DNA from: Naematelia aurantialba
Taxonomy: Eukaryota > Basidiomycota > Tremellomycetes > Tremellales > Naemateliaceae
Direction: 5' to 3'
DNA: 64,000 nucleotides
NCBI GenBank assembly: GCA_021527695.1
Contig: JAKFAO010000004.1
Span: 1,591,001 to 1,655,000, forward strand
Numbering within the stretch: the first letter of the stretch is position 1; the number at the start of each line of letters is the position of its first letter. The notes under the pieces are model-generated. The model was not told the DNA's origin and ran no database searches. It worked only from the letters and a program-made list of their open reading frames with translations. This document shows positions 20,332 to 32,072 of this stretch, piece by piece. Both the position numbers and the translations under genes were made by a program.

Positions 20332-22076
20332 TCAATAGCCTAAGTTGCGGAAGCGCAGCCCCACGTCACTTCTCCTCGCCTTTCGCCAGTCCTCGATTCG
20401 TCTCCATTCATCTCCAGTCCCCTTCTCGTATCCCTCAGCCATGAGTCCCATGAGCCACTCCTCATATGTCCACTCGTATGGTGCACCAAAGACCAGCTTC
20501 TGTCGCATCTTGACCACTTTACGGAGCGGTTTGTCATTTTCCACCACCGCGTGCCCGTCGAGATCTTTGGATGGAGTGGCGGTACCTGGGGTTGATGGAG
20601 GGGTGAAATACGGATTCGTCGGGTTCGGCGGGAGAGAAGGGCGAGCAGGGAAGGATGGGAGCAGATTTGCCCAGAGCAAAGAAGCTAAACGCGCCTGCAC
20701 TTCTGCCAACGGGAAGGGCACGACTTGGTATTCTGCGGTCAGTTTGATAGAGGACATGAGACTCACGAAGTGTCAAAAATGCGACACTCCGATCCATATC
20801 CAAGAACATCATAGTCTCGTCCAGACCGTTCACGCTCAGCCCCTTCAGACCGCCCTCCTCGCGAAACGCCCCGCTCTCCCGCTCCTCCTTCGATATGACT
20901 TTATCAAGTAGCGGATGGGACCTCCACGGCTCATCTGCAGCCTTGCAGAACGGCAACGCAAAGTTGTACCCTGTAGCAAAGATTATCGTGTCCACTTGAA
21001 TAGGCTGCACATCGTTCTCCCCGGATTCAAAATGTATTCTACCTTTAGGATACGACGGTGAAGGGGGCTCGATACGGGATATCAGCGGGACGTTTATCAC
21101 GAACTGTCGCCAAGGCTGCGATATCTGACCACCCTGGTCATATGAACTCGGGGTACCGCTTGCCGAGACATAAACTTTGGTAAACGCTTCTTCGGGACTA
21201 TTTGTCGGAGTAAGTGGTCGACCGTCTACGGTGTATCTGCCGACGTTCAGTCCGCTTATCTGTCGGGACAGGTCTGAACCGGATGCGAATGAGCCAACGA
21301 CCAGGACAGTGCGGCCTGCATATTCGTCGGGTCTAAGGTAGAAGCGCGAGTGAAGCATTTCGCCGGGGAACGAGCTATCCTCATCTCAGCGGATCAAGAC
21401 CAGAAGGTCACTCACGAGAGGCCCGGAATTGGCGGAATCCAGACATCGCTATAGTGTCCATTGGCGATACTGACATAGTCAAATGATCGGGTCTCATTTC
21501 CAGTCGGAGATGCGACTTCGACCACCCAGCAACCATTATTCTTGTATAATCGCTCGACACGGGTGTTGAGACTGATATGGGGAAGGAGATTGAACCGCTG
21601 GGTATAAGCCTGTAGATACGCAAGAATGGTCGCTATGCATCAGCCCTGCCTCACAACCAGATTACCCACGCTGATCGGGAAAGAGCGTGGTGCCATCGGG
21701 AAAGGGGAAATCACGGAATGACATGAGATCCTTCGTCGTCAGCTTCTTCTGGAGTGCCGCTTACAAATGGTAGATTCGTCCGCAGACCAAGGTACATTGG
21801 AGACGGGTCCTGACCCTTTGGTGGGTGGAAGAACACTTGTTCTTCAGTGTTGATCCGCTCATATCGTTTTGGTTCAGTTTCACACAACCTGATCGTCATC
21901 AGCGAAACGACGTTTTCTACAACTCACCAAGTCCCGCCAATCTCGCTTCTGCTCTCGTACACGACAACCTCGAGCTCGCGCTTCACATCAGGGCGGGCGA
22001 AAGTGTCCAGCACTTGTTTAAGCTGAGCAAGGCCGGACGCACCCGCGCCAATGATCCCTATCCGAACCACCGTCAT
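20332..22076 (-). CDS. Flavin-containing monooxygenase (FMO-like)
   Basis: Class B flavoprotein monooxygenase using FAD and NADPH. Exon 1 (from 22076) starts MTVVRIGIIGAGASGLAQL, the FAD Rossmann motif, and reaches YESRSEIGGTW. Next are SPMYLGLRTNLP and MSFRDFPFPDGTTLFPDQ, both FMO landmarks. Then come a SFDYVSIANGHYSDVWIP segment, the second GxGxxG-like motif VLVVGSFASGSDL (the usual third Gly is Ala), DTIIFATGYNFALPF, and a C-terminal YEEWLMGL near the stop. Several short introns are present. It is divergent from the RING gene that begins at 22453. The substrate is unknown. Confidence 0.9.
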
Positions 22077-22452
22077 GTCGCCGCCTCGTTGCAGTCAATC
22101 GAGTGAATCGAGCGAAAGACTGTCGAGATAACAGGGGACGCCACGACCAAGAATGCGGGGCCACATTCGAGTTGCAGTCACCCGACCGAGATTTCACTGG
22201 ATATGTCAAGTGCTCTGTATCGTGCTCGACTCCGGTATCTCACAGCGAGATGCCTCGAAAGCAGGCCGTAGATGACGCAATATATCGTGAGTATAGCATA
22301 GTAGCGCCTGGAAGGAGAGAAAGCTAAGTCGGACAGTGGATGAAGCTGAGGGTTTCCTTCTCGAACATGCCCTCTTCTCCCCACCGCGAACATGGCCGCC
22401 TCTGTCTGCCGAACAGCCGCCATCTGCGCGGCTGGCAGCATCCCGCAGAAAG

Positions 22453-24372
22453 ATGGACTGGGAGGGCGAAGTGCGACAACATCCTGACGAGCCGATCACA
22501 TTGCCGCTGAAACGGGAGGAGGAGGAGGCCAACAAAGAGAGATGTGTGATTTGCCTCATGGCATTAAGGGATAGGACGATTGTCGGCGTCTGTGGACATG
22601 AGTTCTGCGTGAGTCACTGCCGTCACGATTTGATCCTGACTGGCTGCTGCGTCAACGTCTTGCACATCGGTATCCTTGACGTTGCTCGGCGGCGCGCGCC
22701 TGTTGTCATATGCGTGAGCTCATAGAGCAGTTCGAGTGTATCGGCGTATGGGCGAATCAGTCGAGGAGATGTCCGCTTTGTTCGGCAGATATGGCACCAT
22801 TTCTCCTGCACGAGTTAGACAATGTGGTTCCGACCAAGGTGAGTCTTATTAGGTGGGACCTTGTCCTAATGATAGTTCTACCTTCCTCCACTACCACAAC
22901 GTCGAGTGCCCAGATTGTCCCTCCCCGGGTCGTCCGCTATGCGGATACCACAAGAATCAGAGCAGAACGATGAACCAGACGAGCTTGATATACAGGTGGA
23001 GCGGCGACGGGAGATCTATGAGCACGAACTCTATGTCAAGGTAAGGCAGCGGTTGGCGCAACATTACTGACAGCAGCACGTTGCTTCCAATAGCTTGACG
23101 CGATTCCGACCGAATCCCACACCGAGGCATATATCGGACGACGCAAATCTGGTGCAGAAGGCAAACGCGTTTCTGCGGAGAGAATTGCGAGTCTGGAGTC
23201 TGGTAGATGTGGAGTTCCTCACAAACCATATCATTGCCCTCCTCAAGGCCGTAGATATCAGATCTGACCCTGCCGTTCGCCTGCTCTCCGAATATCTCGA
23301 CAACCCCAGCGGACCCGCATACCCGCGAGGTGCAGAACACTTTGCTCACGAGCTGTACTCATTCCTGCGCAGTCCTTATAAAGATCCGCGAAAGTGGGAC
23401 GAGGTCGCCCAGGTGAGCCCTTCTATGCGGGTACCAAACTGATGACAGTATGATCCTGTACCAACGCCTAGATCAAGGTCGCCTTCCTCATCCCTATCTC
23501 CGGCACGCAGTAGATCTTCCCGCTCCCTCAGCGGCGAATCACGTTCGTCCAGGGCATCACGTAGAAGGTGGAATCATCGTGACACATTCATCCCTCCCGC
23601 GTCACCGACTTCTAGGAGATGGGACCAGCCAGATACGTGGCTGGATCCGGATTACAGAGACTGGCTAGAAGAGGAGAAGCGGAGGGAGGAGGAGAGACTG
23701 GCGAGGAAGAGACGGCTGTCGATGCCAGCCAAACGGAAGCAGCCAATAGAGCTGCTGCCGAGTCCGCCCGAGGAGCCGCTGGCCATGGACGTCGTCGTGG
23801 AGCCTCTTGATCTGCCTGAAGTTGAAGCATCGAGTCTGTCGATACGCGGGGCGGCCAAAATTGAACCCGCAGCACGACTCAAGCTTCTCGAGCGTCTGGC
23901 CCGAGCAAAAGCCGAAGCCAATCCTACTCCCGCTTTAGCTCACTCGATCTCGGATCCCACCGTCTCCACGATCGGCACTGCGCTCATATCCGCTGGTGTG
24001 CGCGCCATCGTGCAGGCTCGACTCCGACTCCGCCAGAAGCTTGCTTCGGAGAAAGAAGTCTTTGTGTACAACCAGAACGAGTCCAAGGCGCAAGAACTCC
24101 GTCGGCGACTGCTGAAGGCCAAAGCACGGCGAGAAACCGAAGAGACGGATGCAGTATTGCGGAAACTTGATCGTGCCGATCGTGCGAGGGAAATCAGACG
24201 GAGGCTCATGGTGGAGAAAATATTGGCGGCCGAGACTGAGACCGAACGGCGGCAAAGGGAGCTCAAGGAAAGACTGATGGGGGAGAAGAAGGCAAAGGCC
24301 CTAAGAGAAAAACTCTTGCAGAAGAAGAGGGGAGATTTTCCGCCTGCGACAGGTACGATCAGTGCTAGATAG
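22453..24372 (+). CDS. RING finger protein, TOPORS-like E3 ligase
   Basis: The RING is C-terminal to a short acidic leader: CVICLMALRDRTIVGVCGHEFC, split by an intron from FECIGVWANQSRRCPLC. It is followed by a TOPORS-type region: YEHELYVK, LTRFRPNPTPRHI, FLRRELRVWSLVDVEFLTNHIIALL and AVRLLSEYLD. The rest has an SR-like segment (SRSPSSSLSPARSRSSRSLSG) and a long charged coiled coil full of Arg, Lys and Glu. TOPORS proteins act as ubiquitin and SUMO ligases at chromatin. The ATG at 22453 is the first in frame; the frame is open upstream but has no ATG. The stop is 24370-24372. Confidence 0.82.
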
Positions 24373-25633
24373 CAGTCTGCATAGTGTATGCAAGTTCTAT
24401 GCAATTGACTATCAAACCGAGATGGAACGAAATCAGTGGCTGCTGGTGGTGTTCATAGAAATTTGATTGTCAAATGTACGGTCGGGGCTTCCCACCCGAC
24501 GTATCCATGAAGAACGATCAATGTCTACCCAGCTTGACAGCGATGCTCCGCATTCAATAGCCTAACGTACATGAAGAGAGCAGGAGGCCGTCAGAGCCCA
24601 AAGCAGCCGGTCAGTCATAGCTCTGGGCATGATGGGCAGATGAGCTGCGACGAAGAGTGGTAACATGAAGAGAGCACGAGGCAAGGAAGGCAAGGAAGAG
24701 AGCAGTAAGGATAGATCTCCAGCAAACGGGCGCATGGAAAGCTCAACGACAGAACCTCGGGATGGTGAGGCATACTGGTAGAGAACATGAATTTTTCCAG
24801 ATGGCCTTTCGTGACCCCATTCCAGGGCCTAATGAGTTCGTTAACTTCGACGAGTTTACAATCCCTCAACTGAGTTCTCCTAGATCATCAAGCTCCACCT
24901 CAAGCTTTCCTCAACATTTCTAAGCCCACGTCAGATGTTTGCCCGAGATCGACTAGATCTCGTCCATTCAAGTCAAGTAGTGTCATGACGGATACCGACT
25001 GGTCTATTTGAACGGAACGCGGGACATCGTATGCCTCTCTATTCAAGAAATCTATCCTCGTGCTCTACATTCACTTTTTCCCGCGGAATGTATCTCTTGG
25101 CACTCTCTCTTGTCTTCATATCCTCCTCAAGACCCCGCAGTCACACTGTCGGCCTGAGGCCGAAAACACCCATTGTCAGGGCACAACAGGACGAGGGACT
25201 CCTGTACGGCTCTGCACGTCAGGCCAGGATGTTGAGCGTGAGATGGAAAGTAGATGAGATGCAGGATGATGACAACGGGATTTAGAAGAACGAGAATGAT
25301 CATGATGGCGATATTGAAGAACATGGATAGGAGTGACGCAAAACTCGACAGCTCCTCAGGGTGAGGTTTCCCGAAAGTCGAGTCGAACCCGCGGCCTTCC
25401 GCCGGGCAGAAGGATGGGCCTGGGACGTGAAAGTGGTGAGACGTGTAATTGGAAGCTGCAGAAATATAGGCTGATGAGGGCTAGATTCAGTGGGCTGTTT
25501 ATGAGGATGATGATGGGGAAGAGGACGGACAGTAATCAGACATTGCACAAACATCAATATCCACATAGCTCGCCACAGACAAAATGACCGTATATATACC
25601 ATCCGCCCAATATTTGCACATGAAGTGCAAAAG
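24373..25633. other. Long gene-poor stretch
   Basis: About 1.26 kb between the RING gene and the tRNA. Only short overlapping open frames occur, with no domain or repeat that I can recognise. It may hold a 3' UTR, a non-coding transcript or relics, but nothing specific can be supported. Confidence 0.4.
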
Positions 25634-25724
25634 GGTGAGATGCCCGAGCGGTTAAGGGGGCAGATTAGAATTCATTCAATATCTGCTGCGATTTCGCGCC
25701 AGGGTTCAAATCCCTGTCTCACCT
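25634..25724 (+). tRNA. tRNA-Ser(AGA) with a 10-nt intron
   Basis: Acceptor strands GGTGAGA and TCTCACC pair over 7 bp. The D arm is CCCGAGCGGTTAAGGGGG, the anticodon stem GCAGA/TCTGC, and the loop TTAGAA plus A carries anticodon AGA. A 10-nt intron (25671-25680) sits after position 37. The long variable arm (GCG ATTT CGC) is the class II hallmark of tRNA-Ser, and the T arm is CAGGG TTCAAAT CCCTG. A TTTACTTTT tract follows as Pol III terminator. The discriminator base reads U where eukaryotic tRNA-Ser normally has G. Confidence 0.92.
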
Positions 25725-26241
25725 TTACTTTTGCGTTTCTTTTTGGCCCCCTTCCTGTGACTGGCGCTCTTGCTTGCTTTTAGGCCCTCTCCTCTAAGCA
25801 GTCGGCAAGGCGGTGAGAATGTCCCCAGCTCACAACATACGCAAAGAGTCTGGCTACGATAGCGGATAGATGGGTTCGAAGGTGCTGCTTCGCAGTTCAA
25901 TTTTTGGGTTTCCCATGGTCAGTCAGCAAAGCTGCTTTGTGAGTCTCTTGCGGCCACACCTCCGCCCATGGGCGACGAGATCCAGCTGGCGCGCCGTGAG
26001 CATACTGGGCTCTACTTTGATGGTCTCTTGGGACTCTTGTGCTCGCTGCACATAAGTTGCTGAAGGCATGATCGTTTGATCTCCGACGAAATTGGTCACT
26101 GCGAATGACAGCCTCGACCTCCTCGTCACCACACGTCGGATCTCCGGGGAGTCTAATGAGCACTGTGATGCAAGAGAACTATCTGCCCTGCAAATGACAC
26201 AGTAACGCTATACGAGGACAGTGTATAATATGGTCGTATAT
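25725..26241. other. Intergenic region between tRNA-Ser and the ABCG gene
   Basis: No coding or RNA gene recognised. It should contain the 3' UTR of the minus-strand transporter. Confidence 0.45.
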
Positions 26242-29200
26242 CTATCTAAACCCGCGAACCTTGACAACCAGTGAGACCCAAGCCGCAAATCTCCACGCAA
26301 GGCTTATCGCAATCACGATCCCAACATATCTCGCGGTGTCGAGATTCCGCCAGCCGAACAGAGCCAGTCTGGTGTGGGCCTCAGCGCACCATACCAACTG
26401 AGGATCGGAGCGTGTCGCGATACTCACAATTGTTCACCTGTTTGGGCGACACATTCCCCGTCCTGGACTTGCTCGGCCGTGCACTGGAATGTGAGACCGA
26501 GCGACTCGTTGATCACTTGGACGTGGGTGGCAGCTATACATATAAGTGAGGATCCTGGCCTCAGACTGAAATCGAAGCATACCTTTCACGCATGTGCCCC
26601 AGGCAATCTGAGTACAAATCAGCTTCAAGTCCTTCAAAAGCAGCATTCCTCACCGCCGACAGCCAGTTGGGCACAGAAAGACTGATGACTCCACTGATTT
26701 GTCCCGCCAGACTCAAAATAGTCGACACGATCCTGTTATCAGCCGACGACTCCCGCTGGCACTCACGTAACAGTTAGTCCCTCGGTTTGTATCCACGCTC
26801 CGAAGATGATTGCAAAGCTCTCCCCCATATTCACCATTGCCCATATAGTAGCGCTATACTCAAAGTATATTCTTGCAGAGGTTTGCATCCCCACAGCGAC
26901 GTTCATCTGACGCATCAGTAGGAGCGGTCAGCGTTGACGCACGATGGCAGCAAAGCCGAACGCCCCGAGGAGCTCAAAGCCGAGTTCTGCAATGGTATAG
27001 GTGATGAGGAACGTCGCTGGCGAGTATCGGGCGGACGATTTGGACTCGTGCAGGTACAGATTCCTATCCGCAGGGAAGATGGCCATGGCGTTGAGCAAGC
27101 CGATGAAGGGGATCGCCGTGGTCGACTCGATGGTCAAACCGATGCGATCTTGCGCACCTGACAATCAGCTAAGCGATCCGCAAGCTCCACTCACCCGAAG
27201 GTCCATGCGTAAGACGCTGATAGAACAGAATGAACAACCCTCCCAAGAGAGGTGTCTGAACGAGACGATTGAAGAAGACGTCTTTGCGCCGCCAGAGATT
27301 GATCCAATGTCGAACAAGAACAACGGGTAGAGCGACGCGCATCGATGTCGTACCCTCACCCCGCTTCATAGGACCAGCGATATGCTCCTCCCCACTCTCA
27401 CCGCGAGTCCTACTCCGCCAACCCGATGTGATCTCGTTTACTCTTGCTAACGATTCGTCATGATTTGATACCCGTGGATCAATGGAAACGAGATCCAACA
27501 GATGATCGGCCGGATTGAAGAACTCGCTTGGCATTGGATGGCCAATGGACGTGAAGTACTCCACCGCCTCTGCGCGTTTGCCAGAAAACTGAAGGTCAGT
27601 AACATCGCAAGCTGAAGTGCTGAACTTACTGCAACGACACCGCCTTTCGCCAGTAGAGTGATGTTGTCGGCCAAGCGCCAGATATCACTCCGAGGTTGAT
27701 GAATCGTCGCTGCAGGTCAGCGGTAAGCCGTCCAACTCCACCTTACCAATCACAGTTCGACCGGTAGCGGCGATGTCTCGCAAGACCTGCATCACACTGA
27801 GAGCGATACTGGCATCGAGCCCAGATGTCCTGATCATCAGTCAGATCGGACCACCAGATGACTCACGGCTCATCGACTAGCAATACGGCTGGGTCATTGA
27901 TCACTGCTTCGTTAGTATCTCCAAAATCTCCTCGATTCAACAATCACTCTGTACAGCCAGGCTCAATCTTCGCTTTTCCCCACCACTGATTCCCTTCAAC
28001 AACTGTCCTCCGACCGGGAGGTCTGCGCAGTCCTTCAACCCAAGCATCCGTAGAACTGTCTCGGCACGCGCAACCTTTTCTCGCCGTGGCATCTTATTCG
28101 GCAATCTAAGGATCGCAGCGTAACGCAAAGTCTCGCGGACGGTCAGGGAAGGGAGATGCCAATCATCATCTTGCTCTACGAAGGCAACATTGGAGCGCGA
28201 GGCGGACGAGGTCGGCTGGTTTGCGAAGAGGAGTTGACCTGATGTGGTGAAATGGGAAAGGGGAGAAGCTGTTATAGGGCGATGCGCAAGTAGCTGGAGA
28301 AGCGTAGACTGGAATTAGCGCCACTCGAACAGCTTGATTACCTTCCCAGCTCCAGAAGGCCCCTGAAGAGGTTAGCCTTGACAATCCAATCATCTGAGAT
28401 GGCTTACCAAGATTGCAGAAACCTCTCCAGCTACTGAATCAGCCCGACGTCACGGTTCAAACAGAGACATACCGGGGAAAAGTGCAGATACATTGTTCAA
28501 TATCGTCTTGCGTTTCTCTTTGATCATGCCCCTTCCTCTGCGTCGCCACTCGAAGGTCATATTGCGGACTTCGACGTCGATAGCATCTCTTGTCATATGG
28601 CTCTCCGCTACGTCTGTCCCTTTCCCACGATTGCTCGACTCGATCTCTGCAGCATGCCTTACGCCCCCAGCAGGATAGATCTGATCATAAGCACCAACAT
28701 CGCGTATCAATATCTCATAGCTTACCCAAAGAATAAAGCATGCGATGGAGTATTCGGCAAGAGCGAGACCCAGCAGACCTCCGAACCACGCCCCAATGTT
28801 GACCTGAGTGTTGAAATGCAAACCAGCGAGCACATTGTTCCCAGTACACTGTTGACGTCAATACTGAGCCATAGGTCAACTCACCTGAGCGAGGTTGGCA
28901 GCCGAGTCTTGCGGGCAATCAAAATTACGGTCCTTATATTGCTCAGTTGCAACGATTCCTGATTGATTAGCTCGGCCTTTATCAAACGCAAGGGCGCACG
29001 GAAGGAATAGAAATATGGCGATATCCATCGGATCCAGGCTACGTATGCCGGAACATTTGTTCTAGAGGGATCAGCCCTCATTCTGTTGAACATCACAGCG
29101 GCTCACAACAGAAAGCCAGCACTCATACTAGATTCATATGTCAGTATGTGGTTCTTGTCATTAAGGAGTCCCTACATCTGAAAGAGATTCAGGGCATTGC

Positions 29201-31811
29201 CGATGACTGAAGCTTGAGCAAACGACCGGACCAAAGAAGCCTATACAACATGAGTATACGCCTGCCGGATATTGAGTTGCAAATCGGACTCACAGCGATG
29301 AGAGAGCCTCCCTGAACGCAGAACTGCACACAAACAGTCTGACAGTCAGCGCCGTTAAGCCACGGTGCTCACAGATGCGACAGTGGTGAATAACCGCGCC
29401 GCAAGGTCGTCCTTTCGCAATCCAGCGATGAAGTATACCAAGATGACATAGACTGCGGGCGACAGGACCGAGGGCGCCAGGAAGGACACAAAATCAGATG
29501 CAACAAATGGCACAACATCCTGATTTCGTTAGAAACAGGCTGGACTGGAGTCTGGGACTCACATAGAGGCGGTCTTCTCGCTCGCGGTCGAAAATGACCA
29601 GATCAGTGCAGAATTTCCAGATCCCTTTCGTGATCAGCATAGAGCCAAAACTAGCACCACGAGAAGTGCAGCTCACAGAAGACCTGTTGGAGATAGAAAA
29701 CACCCGGGATGAGCTGAAAGCTGAGATTCTTCAGACTCTGAATTCCCGTGGGTGTCTAAACGAATCCGGATCAGCTGGATCGACGAGATACAGCAAGTGA
29801 CGTACATCTGGAAGTTGAAGATATGTGAGGCCGATTATCACGCCCAGCAACACCGATTGGATAGCGAAGCCTATTAGCTGAGGCACGTTTCGATAAACAT
29901 TCTTGTGGGCTCGTGCCATGAGGACGCGAGTTTGACGAATCCAGCCAGGATGTTTGGTAGTCTCAAGGCGCTCTGCCAATGCCTCCGGCTCATCTTGCTG
30001 TTCCTCAGGCTCGGGGAGAGTTGAAGTTGTCCGTAATCCTTCTTTTTGCAAAACCAGATCACGGTACCAGTCGGAGGGATCACGATTTCTCCAAGCCGAG
30101 ACGAGCATTGCTAATCTGGCTTGCGAAGCTTCTTCTTTGTCCGGATCGCGGTTGTCCACACTTGAGACGTCGATCAGGAAGTCTTTCTCATCAGTTTTAC
30201 CGAACATGTAGGCCATCGTTCTCGTACCTAGCGGGTTCACGCCCTTCTCAACATGATGTCCTAGCCCACTGAACCAGCTGAGACAGGCGGCCTGCATACC
30301 GGAGTAGACTACTTTGCCCTTCGACAGCAAGCAGATCCTATCGAAGAGATCAAACGCATCGGAACGCGGTGCATGAATAGAGAGGATCACAGTACGGCCC
30401 CGCTTGGCGAGTTGCGAGAGGGTGAGAAGAAGAAGGTAAGACGTGAATGCATCTATGAATCAGCATTGCCCAGAGGCTCCGCATACCCAAGCCTGACGTC
30501 GGTTCCTGAACCCCATCAGCTTTAAGCTCCCAGTGTTGCTATTGCCAAACAGCTCACATCAAGGATCAATACACTGGGAAGGGTCACCAGAACACAGCCA
30601 ATGCTCAGGCGTCTATGGGCGTCAGCACACCGACAGGACGCACCATTGGAACTCACCTCTTTTCACCACCTGATATGCCTTTCCGGAGCGGTCCGCCCAC
30701 GACGGTCTCGGCTGCGTCCCGCAATCCCAACTCGTCGATAGTCTGTTCCACTATGGTGCGGACTGTCTCGGAAGGTATGCTGGAGGGAAGTCGGAGCTGT
30801 GCAGCCTCATGGATTGTCAGTACATAACTGATAGTCTCGACCAGAACGCTCACATAGGTAAGAGTCTCGCGAACTGGTCTTCATCAGCGCCCATCGAGCC
30901 AGTTTTCCAGATAGTGTGGGAATCCTCGCAAGACTCACCAGTGAGACACTCGACTAGGTAGTCTTGCTGCCTTACGAACCCAATTCTACGCTTGATTTCG
31001 CTTGATCGCAACTTTGTCTGCTCCTCGCCGTAATATCCGATCTCCCCGTGCTTGATGGGTAGACCGCCCAGGCGATGGGCAACGGCATTGAGCAACGTCG
31101 TCTTTCCCGATCCTGATCCTCCGAGTCTGTTCCTCGTTAGTAACAGTTGTACATTTGCGATGCCACCTCACATAGCTAGGACGTGTCCGGATTGACACTC
31201 GCACGAAACGTCCTCGAGAATAAACGTCTTCTTGGGGATCTTCGAGGCGGCCGTGTCTTCCTTCTCTTTGCGTTTGAAATGCGATGCGAACCACCTAACA
31301 TCAGCAAAAGCAGGAGCCTGCAGACATACGATGTGGCCTTGCTCTTGTCTGGTACCCCAACACTCAGCTCCTTGACCACCAAGCGCGATTGAGGGGGTGG
31401 GGGAAGATCGAGCAAAGCATTTCCAGGCTGCTCGATGTTTGGCTTGGGGGTGGGGGCGTTGTTGTCCAAACTCTGCTTCTCCATGAAGTCATTCCGGTCC
31501 ATGTGTTTGTCTCTTTGCTCATCGACACCAAAATCACCTTGAGCGTCCACCCGAGAACGTGTCGATGAGAGCGAGACAGTATGTTCCGGCGGATGAGGCA
31601 GTTGGGTGCCCTCTCTAGTTGGAGAAGACGGTCGCTCTACACTGCACTGATGGACAGATTCCGCTTCATCATTGCATGACCCAACCCAGCTTCCATTGGC
31701 ATCCGATGCCGAGGGATTGGGAGGGTTGGGCGACGAGAGCCAAGTAAGGGCGATCGGTGGACCGAGACACGGCGGCGATGGCGGTCGGCCAGTATCCAAG
31801 TCGGAGCTCAT
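26242..31811 (-). CDS. Full-size ABCG (White/PDR-type) ABC transporter
   Basis: Reverse-order transporter, NBD-TMD twice, with more than a dozen introns. The start at 31811 (MSSDLDTGRPPSPP) leads a long Ser/Pro-rich cytosolic extension. NBD1 shows RRIGFVRQQDYLVECLTG, the signature KGISGGEKRR (about 30660) and ILSIHAPRSDAFDLFDRICLL (about 30380). TMD1 begins near VYRNVPQLIGFAIQSVLLGVIIGLTYL. NBD2 has MTFEWRRRGRG, LLKGISGGEKRRLSLAV (about 27970) and a following DNITLLAKGGVV. The end is RFAAWVSLVVKVRGFR. The layout resembles yeast YOL075C. The substrate (lipid, sterol or drug) cannot be read from sequence. Confidence 0.9.
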
Positions 31812-32072
31812 CCTGCTTCAGAGCAAGGTCGTTCTGCGGAAAAGTTGGTCGACCTGCTTGAACGGAAGGCTGGCCCTCAGCTCAATGCCGACAAGTCTGC
31901 AGTCTCATGGTACGATACGATAACACAGTTAGACGATCGTGCAAAGTCATGTCGATCCAGACCAGAACGTCCATATGCAACTCCAGTTGTCCGTCTAGGC
32001 ACCGAACGCCGTGGCACGTGACCAGTCGTGATGATGATTATTCTGTTCAGACAATAAAAGAATATGCATACA

